Positions 1 through 8,600 of a stretch of 33,386 nucleotides of DNA are shown piece after piece. The stretch is from Halieaceae bacterium UBA6060. Its GTDB lineage: Bacteria; Pseudomonadota; Gammaproteobacteria; Pseudomonadales; Halieaceae. The notes beneath the pieces are model-generated. The model was not told where the DNA came from. It saw only the letters and a list, made by a program, of their open reading frames with translations, and made no database searches. Made by a program: the position numbers and the translations under genes. The DNA lies in assembly GCA_002428935.1 (NCBI GenBank), contig DIYG01000188.1, positions 1 to 33,386 on the forward strand, read 5' to 3'. Within the stretch, counting starts at the first letter, position 1. Each line of letters begins with the position of its first letter.

Positions 1-280
1 CCCGGTCATCGGGCACCCCATCACCGTCCCCATCGGCGACCGCGGCGGGAGCTGCAGCCATGGGCTTCGCCGCCGGGGGTTCATGGCTACAAATAATCGC
101 GCCGGCGCCGGCACCCACGGCGATACCCGCCAGGGCTCCGCCGGAGGCCGCGCCGGCCAGGCCACCGAGAGCACTGCTGCCGACAATGCACGCCTCGTAG
201 TCGCGCTCTGTCACGCTACTGCACGCCGCCAGGAGCGCCGTCAGTGCCAAGACCCATATCCTTTGCATGCTGCTATTCAT
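1..280 (-). CDS. OmpA-family lipoprotein, N-terminal part (runs off left edge)
   Basis: The reading frame starts at ATG 280 with GGGGAAA about 5 bases upstream and stays open to the window edge, giving 93 codons. It begins with a lipoprotein signal peptide whose lipobox LLAAC places the lipidated cysteine at residue 20. A glycine-zipper stretch rich in G and A follows at about residues 37-62. After it comes an Ala/Pro linker and then DGDGDGVPDDR, the start of a thrombospondin type-3 calcium-binding repeat as found in OmpA-like proteins. In that family a C-terminal OmpA domain binds peptidoglycan; here it would lie outside the window. Expected location: lipid-anchored in the outer membrane. 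The second ATG at 268 is an alternative start. The signal, zipper and type-3 repeat are seen directly; the OmpA assignment is inferred from their order. Confidence 0.8.
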   Translation of the reverse strand, partial: MNSSMQRIWVLALTALLAACSSVTERDYEACIVGSSALGGLAGAASGGALAGIAVGAGAGAIICSHEPPAAKPMAAAPAAVADGDGDGVPDDR

Positions 281-470
281 CGGTTTCCCCAATTCTCAAT
301 CGGTAAGTATATGGCTACCCCGGACTCAACGGGGGTATAGCGATCGCGCCCGGTCGTACCCGTCTACGAAGGGTGCCGAGCGTACAACATTTACGAGTCA
401 CGACCCATCGCGAACCTGGGGATTTTAAGCGGTGCTAGACTTTTCCTTCCTCGCAGCCATGGACCCTATC

Positions 471-1244
471 ATGTACGACACTTTGGAGCTGGAAAACACA
501 GACGGCCCTATCGCCCACCTGTGGCTCAATCGCCCCGACAAACTCAATCCCCTGTCGGTGCACACTTTGCGCGAACTGCAAAAGGCCGCCGAGGAACTCA
601 ATGGTCGGGAGGACTTGCGCGCGGTAGTTATCGGCGGGCGGGGCCGGGCCTTTTCCGCCGGTGCTGATCTGGCGGGTTTTCCTGCACCGGGCGAAGTCGG
701 TGCTCGGGAGGCGGCTGACGCAGGCCGTTGCATGGCAGACGCCATCGAGGGACTGCGCGCGATTACCATCGCCCGCATCCAGGGCTGGTGTATCGGTGGC
801 GGTCTGGTCCTCGCCGCCGCTTGCGACCTACGTGTCGCGGCCCACGACGCGCGCTTCTCCATCCCCGAAATTGATTTGGGCATCCCCCTGGCCTGGGGCG
901 GTATCCCGCGGTTGGTGCGGGAAATTGGCCCCGCCCTGACAAAGGAACTGGTCATCACCTGTCGCCCTTTCGCTGCGCAGGAAGCGCGTGACGCGGGGTT
1001 CCTCAATCGTGTTGTGGCCAGCGAAGAGCTCGATAACGAAGTCTCAGCCCTCGCCCAGGAGGTGGCCCTGCGACCGGCATTCCCGGTCCAGGCCACGAAA
1101 CGCCACGTCGACGCCGTCACCGCCACGCAGATTGGCCTGACCCGATCCTGGGCCGATGCGGATAGCTTGCTGGCGGGGCTGATGGACCCAGAGTGTGACG
1201 AGGCCCGGGCGCGCTATCTGGCCGCTCGCCGCGGCAGCGGTTGA
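471..1244 (+). CDS. Enoyl-CoA hydratase/isomerase (crotonase) family protein
   Basis: A 257-residue protein of normal crotonase length, presumably acting on an acyl-CoA in the cytoplasm. Visible family motifs are LNRPDKLNPLS near the N terminus, AFSAGADL (first oxyanion-hole strand), GWCIGGGLVLAAACD (second oxyanion-hole element) and PEIDLGIPLAWGG. The glutamate that classical hydratases carry just after the GGG (rat Glu144 position) is replaced by Val, while the second glutamate (Glu164 position, in PEIDLG) is kept. A plain enoyl-CoA hydratase activity is therefore doubtful, and isomerase, hydrolase or another crotonase chemistry is possible. The start is uncertain: ATG 471 best matches family N termini, ATG 459 and GTG 432 are in frame upstream, and none has a strong ribosome site. 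It converges with the next gene, with about 20 bases between the stops. Confidence 0.85.
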   Translation: MYDTLELENTDGPIAHLWLNRPDKLNPLSVHTLRELQKAAEELNGREDLRAVVIGGRGRAFSAGADLAGFPAPGEVGAREAADAGRCMADAIEGLRAITIARIQGWCIGGGLVLAAACDLRVAAHDARFSIPEIDLGIPLAWGGIPRLVREIGPALTKELVITCRPFAAQEARDAGFLNRVVASEELDNEVSALAQEVALRPAFPVQATKRHVDAVTATQIGLTRSWADADSLLAGLMDPECDEARARYLAARRGSG

Positions 1245-1264
1245 GGGCAACAGTCTCGACGCGA

Positions 1265-2350
1265 CTAACGCTCTCGACGCCGGCGCACCAGGTCGTCGTC
1301 GAGCATGATTTCCAAGCGTAATACGATCTGCAGGACACCTTCGCGGTCTTCCTCGAAGGTGTCTTGGCGCCAGTTGTAACTCGGCTCAAGTTCGAAAAAC
1401 AAAAACTCGCGGAAGAACTGCTTCCGATATAACCCACCGAGACGGTAATTGGTGACGAAAGGCTCCGGTTGATCGCGACCACTGGCGGTCACAAAGTACT
1501 CCACCGCACTGGGAAAATCGCTGTGATCGTCCAGCCAGCGCCGATAGGTGAGCCCCGTATTCCAATCCCAGAACTCACGATCCTCCCGGTAGCGCAGACG
1601 AGCCCCCCAACGCAGGACGCTGCGCTTGCTTAGAGTTCGGTTCAGGTCAAAATTGCTCAGGGAGCGAAAGCCATCCGATGAATGGTATTGGAAACGCTGC
1701 GTCACCCGACCCCAGGCGTTCTCACCAAAGGGCTGCTGGTACCGCAGGCGCACCCCGGGGAGTACCGCCGGCCCCGAGCGAAGGGACAAGGTGGCGTCGA
1801 TACGCGTGCGCCGTCCGTCGCGGAAATTGAAACGCACACCAACGTCGTTTTCCTGGGCGCGCTCCTCTTCCGTGAGGGTTTGTTCCGCCTCTTCACCGGC
1901 AAAAAACAGATCGATCCGCTCTGAAGTCTTGGGCAAGCTGACCTGACCACGCAAGCGAAAAGCCAAGTCGTGGCCATCTCTCTGGTCCCAACTGTCAACG
2001 GCAATGGCGCGCAGAAAAGTGTCGGCACGCTCCACATCGCGCACCTCGGCACCGAAGAAGTCGTCCATCCACTGAACCATGGCCTGGGCGCGATTTGAAG
2101 CGAACTGGTGACTGCTATCTACCCAGTGCGGCTTCTCTCCATCGCTGGCGTAGATCACCATTTCATCGATGCCGCCGTCATCGGAGGCCGTAGACGATGC
2201 CTTCGAGGTCTCTTCCTCGGCCGGCTCTTTCCTGGGAGCCGAAACGGTGACGCCATCTCTAGGCGGACCTTCAGCCTCTTCGCCCAGGTCGGCAAAAATC
2301 CAGGGCGACAGGAACAAGCCCCACAGGATGAAACACCCCATGGCGGTCAT
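1265..2350 (-). CDS. Secreted beta-rich protein, possibly an outer-membrane barrel
   Basis: A 361-residue protein that I do not recognise by family. The ATG at 2350 was chosen because GGAAG lies 7 bases upstream and it begins a plausible signal peptide (MTAMGCFILWGLFLSPWIFA). The frame is open further upstream, but that part lacks secretory character. After the signal comes a low-complexity acidic, Ser/Thr-rich linker of roughly 60 residues. The remainder is rich in alternating polar/aromatic strands (for example FRLRGQVSL, VRLRYQQPF, GRVTQRFQYHS, SVLRWGARLRYRE, FFELEPSYNWR), as in transmembrane beta-barrels. It ends in a charged segment rather than a terminal Phe, so a canonical barrel signature is missing. 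It is divergent from the giant DUF11-like gene, with 274 bases between the starts. The two may be functionally linked, but nothing proves it. Confidence 0.6.
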   Translation of the reverse strand: MTAMGCFILWGLFLSPWIFADLGEEAEGPPRDGVTVSAPRKEPAEEETSKASSTASDDGGIDEMVIYASDGEKPHWVDSSHQFASNRAQAMVQWMDDFFGAEVRDVERADTFLRAIAVDSWDQRDGHDLAFRLRGQVSLPKTSERIDLFFAGEEAEQTLTEEERAQENDVGVRFNFRDGRRTRIDATLSLRSGPAVLPGVRLRYQQPFGENAWGRVTQRFQYHSSDGFRSLSNFDLNRTLSKRSVLRWGARLRYREDREFWDWNTGLTYRRWLDDHSDFPSAVEYFVTASGRDQPEPFVTNYRLGGLYRKQFFREFLFFELEPSYNWRQDTFEEDREGVLQIVLRLEIMLDDDLVRRRRER

Positions 2351-2624
2351 AGGGATCTTCCGCCCACGCGAGCAGGTTGCTTTCCAAACGGTCCCCGGTG
2401 AGGACGCTGGCACCACTCTGTTCCTCATACCCCATGTGTAGCACAGACGCCGCCCTAAACCATCCCCCCGGTTGTTAGAGTGCGAAAATGTGCGCTGGTT
2501 TGCATTTCCCCTACTATTACAACGTCCACATGCGGGCAATAATTCCAAGCCAAACAACAAGATAGAAAAAGTCCGTCTTTTGAGACCCCGAACCTCCGAC
2601 TCTGAACGTGGTATCCCAAGAGCG
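2351..2624. promoter_or_regulatory. Divergent intergenic region
   Basis: This 274-base gap separates the divergently transcribed secreted protein (minus) and the giant DUF11-like gene (plus), so promoters for both should lie here. The stretch around 2500-2580 is noticeably more AT-rich than its surroundings. I cannot identify individual -35/-10 boxes with confidence. Confidence 0.4.
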
Positions 2625-5600
2625 ATGCTGCGGCTGGCGCTGTGGCTCTTGGCTGCCTTCGCCGTACCCGCAGGGGCTCAAATACCCTCGGTGAGTCTCA
2701 GCGGATTACCTGCCACACCCCTGATCGGCGAGCAGTTTTGCGTCGATGCCAGCTTTACCAACACGGACTCGTCCACGGGCTATGGGCCCTATCTCATCAC
2801 CGTGGTGGATCCGTTTATCCAGGGCATCAGCATCGATTTCGTCGATATACAGCCCGTGCTAGAGAAAATCGGCGATTTTGATAGCAGCGGAGTCCTGGTC
2901 GACCCCATATCAGGCCTTGTGTTAAACGGCACGGAAGGCGGTTCAGCCTGGATCGCCCGCTATCCCATAGGCTCCGTGGACCAGGGCCAGCCGGAGTTGG
3001 TGATGACCGTTTGTGCAGTGGTCGAAACGGGGGCTGACATCGGTGTGCCCCTGGCGGTAGAAGTTACCCCCGGCTTTGAATTTGGCGATACCACGGTAGG
3101 TACGAATGGCGCCATCACCGGCACGGCACAAAGCTCCACCGTAACGCCACAGCTGGCTCGCGTCAGCAAAGGAAACTCGGCCCCCGAGGGCGAGCGCCCT
3201 CCTGGACCCAGCCACCCCTTTCAGTACACCTGGACCGTCGATATCTCCGAGGGCGTCAGCATTGAAAACCTGGTTCTCACGGACATCCTGCCCAATCAAA
3301 TACAGTGGACCGGTGCGCCGATCACGGTGAACGCCCCCCTGGGCGACGGCTGCGCCGTGACCAGCACCCCTACCCCACCCATGACACCGGGCGGCACTGC
3401 GGAAGTACAGTGCACCTCGGTCCTTGGCGCCGCAAGCCCGGCGGATCTTACGGTTACGGTTCCGGTGTACATCAGCGACATCCTCAGCGGCACGGCACCC
3501 GACAGCGAAAGCATCACTAATACGGTCAGCTTCGACTTCGACTACCAGGGCGCCCCTGAGCCCACGGTGAGCGACACCAGCACGGTCCAGGCGGAGTACG
3601 CGACCCTGCAGAAATCCGTTTCCGGCACCGGACTGCCCGGCGGCACGCTTACCTACCTGCTCAACTTCCAGCTCACGGACTATCCCGACGCACCACCGGG
3701 GGCAGCCAATACCTTCGTCATCAGTGACGTGATACCCGATGGCTTGCAGTTCGATGGCACCCTCGCCCTGGTCATAGATGGCACGAGCTTCCCCATTACT
3801 CCAACGGTAACGCCCGGACCTGGGGCGGGAGAGACTTCGGTGATCTGGGATATCGCCGCAGCCACGTCCGGTGGGCAACTGAACAATGGCGCTACGGGCT
3901 CCCTGACCTACGCGACGACGATCCTGCAAACCTATGACAACGGCGATCCGGTGCAAGCGTCAGATGGTTTCAGTAATACCGCCGTTCTCGATTACACTTT
4001 GAGCGCCGGCGGCAGTGGTAACAACAGCTCATCTATCGACGCCAGCATTCAACCCAACGTACCCAACAAGTCCATCGTCTCGCCCAATCCCCCGCCTCCG
4101 GTCCTGGAGCCCGGCGAGGAAGTCGTCTTTGAACTGTCCCTAAGCGTTCCCGCTGGAAACACCTCGGACGTTCTGTTTGTCGATTTCCTTCCCCGCCCCG
4201 TGTTTGACGTAAGCGACTTCGTGCCCTCGGATCTGGAGATCCTGACACCTTTCAGCGCCCTAACGCCGACCGTGTCCACGGACGTGGCCAGCAACTCCGT
4301 ATCCATCGACTTCGGCGACATCACCACACCGATCGCAACGGTCCTGCGGGCACGCCTCACAGCACGGATCGTCGGCACACCGTTTGCCGACTCGCTGTTT
4401 TTGACCAACCTGCTCCAGACCAGCTACACCAACACCAATGGCAACACGATTACCGACCTACGCGCCGTGGGCGGTACCGTGGGTGCTCCGTCTTTGGTGG
4501 TTACCAAGGGAGTAACAGCCACGGACAACCCCGCTGCGGTGATCACCCCAGCCCCGCCGTCGGACCCGAGCCAGGCTACGGCAGATAGCGATGTCCGCAA
4601 TGTCGATGCCTTCGACGTCATTAGCTACGTGGTCACCGTGGAAAACGTCGGCACAACGAATGCCTACAACGTGACCATCGACGACACACCCCCAAGCTCG
4701 GAACTGCTCTGCGTAGAACCCACCGTCGGTGACATTGTCGATGGCAACGGAAGCGTTCTGGACTTTTCCGGCACCCTCGCCGGCGGGCTTCTCCTGGCCG
4801 ATCCCCTGGCCCCGAATGACGGCAGCGAAGGGGCACCCTACGGCGCGGACACCGCTCTCCTTACATTGCGCTGTAGTCTCAGCGCTACCGTGGAGCCCCT
4901 TGAAACCTTCACCAACGAGGCCGGCGCCACCTGGACCTCCGTGCCCGATCCCGCCGCGCCGTTCCCCCGGGTGAGCGATAGGGCCGACGCGGTAATTGCG
5001 GCCCCGCAGATCGCTAAAGTGGTGAATGACATTGCGCCGGGCTACAGCAACCAGGTTCGTCGCACACACATCGGCGAGATTGTCACCTATACGGTAACCG
5101 TGACCGTACCGGAGGGGACCTCTACCGCCGTTCGCCTGGAAGACCAGGTTCCCAACGGCATGGCCTTTGTCGACGTGTTGTCGATTACCACCAACAGCCC
5201 GGATGTGATCACTTCCGTAGGCAGCTTTAATGATGTGATCGCAAACGCCGGCTTCCTGGCCCGCGGTGGTGGTGAGACCGCCCCCGACCGGCGTCTAGTC
5301 TTCGGACCGGCAGCGAATGACAACGGTTTTGGCACCGTCAGCAATAGCAATAGCGATAACGCCACGATAGAGACCATCGACATCACCTACCGCGCTAAAG
5401 TCCTCAATGCCCGGGTGAACAACAACGGCACGCGGCGACGAAATCGAGCCCGCTGGCTTTGGCAGTCCCCCGGGGAACCCCGCCGCCGGGTACAGACGCG
5501 AGCCGCCGCAATCCGGGTGGTGGAGCCCGCCCTTAGCTTGAACAAAACCTTTGCGCCTGATACCGGCGATGATGCATCGCCACCCCTGTTATCGCTGGTC

Positions 5601-8600
5601 TTAAATCACACAGGCGGATCTGCGGCCGACGCTTTTGACGTGGTACTGAGCGACGCTCTGCCATCGAACATGGTCGTAGTTGGCGGTGTGGATACATCTC
5701 TGTGCGCAAACCAACCCGACAGTCCACCGACCGTTACCGAGGTAATGGGGCGAGATGTCATCAGCGCTTCCTGGGCGGAGTTTGACCGGGGCTTTAGCTG
5801 CACCCTTCAGGTGCAAACGGGCTTCACCGTGCCGCCTCCGGCGGGGGCTGATTTTCTCAACTGCGCCGAAGTCCTTTGGGAAAGCCTTCGCGATGGGGAT
5901 CAACCCCTCGCCATGCCGCCCAACAACACCCTGGGCGTTGAACGTACCGGTGATGACACGGACCCCGGACAGGTCAACGACTATCGTCTGGAAGCCTGCG
6001 ATGCCTTCAAAGTTTTCGACGTCGGTATTTCGAAACGGGTGGTAGCCACGGATCAGGCCCATACGGACAATATTCCCAGCACCGATCCCGCCCGGGAAGC
6101 CCTGACCATCGGCGAGACGGTGACCTTTGAACTCGTCGTAACGATTCCGGAAGTTACCGTAGACGAACTCGAAGTCCTTGATCTCTTGCCGATCACCGAC
6201 AATGTCCTTGAACTCGTCAGCGCCAGGACATTGCGTGTGGGAGCTGATCTGACCCCTGACGATCCCGATCCGAGCCCCGTCATCGACGATCGGGACAGCG
6301 ATGGCGTCAACGACCGCGTACTCCTCAACTATGGGCGCGTCGAGCAGGCAGCCGATGGGAGCACCGACGATGATGATCGCATCGAAATCGAAGTCGTTGC
6401 CAAGGTGCGCGATGTCCTTGTCAATGAGAACAACGATAAAACCAGTAACACGGGCCTTGTTCGCTTCAACGGCGGACTGAACTCCTCAGACGATGCGGGT
6501 CTGGAGCTAGTCGAGCCTTTGCTGCAGGTCGAAAAATTTGCCAGCGCCAGCGAGGCGGAAGCCGGTGACACCATTACCTACACCCTGCGCCTTTCTCATA
6601 CGGCAGCCTCACGGATCGACGCGAAAGACGTGACCCTGGAAGACCTCGTGCCCACAGAGTTGAACGTGGTTCCCGGGTCCGTGGTCCTTGGCGCCGCCTG
6701 CACGGAAGCGCCCAGTACGGGCCCAGCTTTTGTAGCGGGCGCCATTTCCGCGACCTGGACGACCTTCCCCTTCGACGCGGTGTGTGAAATCGATTACGAC
6801 GTCAGCGTGGACATCAGCGCCGTGGTGGGTCAGGCCATCGTAAACACCACCGAGGCCAACTGGACCAGCCTGGATACCCAGGGTGATGCCGACGATCGCG
6901 CCTACGAGGCGAAGGACCAGTGGACGCTCAATATCAGTCAGCCAGGTCTCGCGAAAGAGCTGACGACCACAGACCAGGACGGCACGGTCTTTGTGCTGAA
7001 CTCAGGGCTTCAAGAGCTGACCATAGGTGAAACCGGCACCTTTACCATTGTGGCGGACTTTCCCGACGGCACCACAGAGCAAGTCTCGGTGTTTGATGAA
7101 CTGCCGACCACCGACGTGGCGCTTCGCATTACCGGCACTCGCATCGTTTCCGTGGGCGCGGACCTCACGGTCACCACCGCGCCCGCCACGGACTGTAGTG
7201 GAGGCGCGCAGACCTGCGTCCAGTGGTCCCTGGGCGATGTGGTCAATCAACCGGACAACCGACCGGAGCCAGATCTCGACGACAGCATTGTGTTTGAAGT
7301 CGATGTCATTGTTCTCGACGATCCCCTCAATAGCGGCGAAGACACCAACGTGCCCAATACCAGCCGCCTGGACAGCCTGAACCTGGATCTGGTGGCCACG
7401 GCGACCTTTAACATCGTCGAACCGCTCCTGGAAATCACCAAGCTAACGGAGAACCTTACCCTTCCCGGCATCATCGCCGCCAGCGAAACTCACCGTTTCG
7501 AGCTTGAGATCGATCACCAGGGTCAGTCGTCGGCCCAGGCAAATACGCTGGTGGTGACCGACGTGATGGATAGCAACATCCTCTGGGTGAACGACGGCAC
7601 GGTCTCTTCCGACTGTCCGGGTTTCGCCATCGACAGCAGTCCAACGCCCGGGTCATCGGGCACGGTGCAGTTTTCCGCGGATGCTTTGAGCCTCGGTCAG
7701 CAGACTTGCAGCATCCATTACGACGTCGAAGCGCAGGCCCTGCTGCCGGTACCCGGACGCTTCCCCAATACGGTCACCCTGGACTGGGAGTCAGCACCGG
7801 GCAGCGCGGAGTCCCGCACGGGGCAAGATCAGGATGAGAACGCTCTCGTGAGCTTCAGCACCGCATCCCTGAGCAAAATCATCACCGGAACCTCCGTTCC
7901 CGACACCAGTGCCGCCGTGGGCAACCCGCTCCTTGATGATCTGGTCATCGGTGAGGAAGTGAACTATCGAATCGTCGCCGCCTTCAGTGAAGGCACGACC
8001 AGTAACGTTGTTCTCATAGACACGATCGACGCTGCGCCGCCCGATGGACCCAGCCTGGAGTTCGTGAGCGGAAATGTGATCTCCGTGGGTGACAACCTGA
8101 CCACGTCGGAACCCGGTGACCCCGTCGTATCGCCAGCAAATGTCATCACCATTGACTACGGCACGGTGGAGAACTTTGGCGACAACATATTCGACGAAGA
8201 CGACACCATCGTTTACGAGCTTGTGGCCCGGGTGATCGATGTCCCGAACAATGTTTCTGGAACGATCCTCACCAACACCATCGATCTAAGCTTCGCACCT
8301 TCGGGCAGCGAATCGACCACCGTTGATCTGGAAGTCGTAGAACCGGTGCTGGGGGTGAGCAAGACCTTTACCGATCTCACCGCAGGTTTAGCGACCATCG
8401 AGATCGTTCTGAACAACAGCGGCAACGCCGCAGGCTATGAGCTCGGATTCATCGACGAATTTGACGAAGGATTTTGGATCCCGGGCAGCCTGACGCCGAT
8501 CACCGTGCCCACGGGCTTCACCCTGACGGAGGCCTCCGCCGCGGGGATTACCACTGTTACCTTAGCTACGGAGGGTGATCCATCCAAACCTGAGGAAGTC

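Noticed and set aside
83..340. Plus-strand open frame of 85 codons
   Set aside because: It lies opposite the lipoprotein gene, which has a signal peptide, lipobox and ribosome site on the minus strand; the plus-strand product has no recognisable feature.
425..1126. Long minus-strand open frame opposite the crotonase gene
   Set aside because: Ser/Arg/Ala-rich shadow typical of GC-rich antisense frames; the plus-strand frame carries the complete crotonase motifs.
2943..3956. 337-codon minus-strand frame inside the giant gene
   Set aside because: Arg/Gly-rich antisense shadow of the repeat protein without signal, motif or ribosome site.
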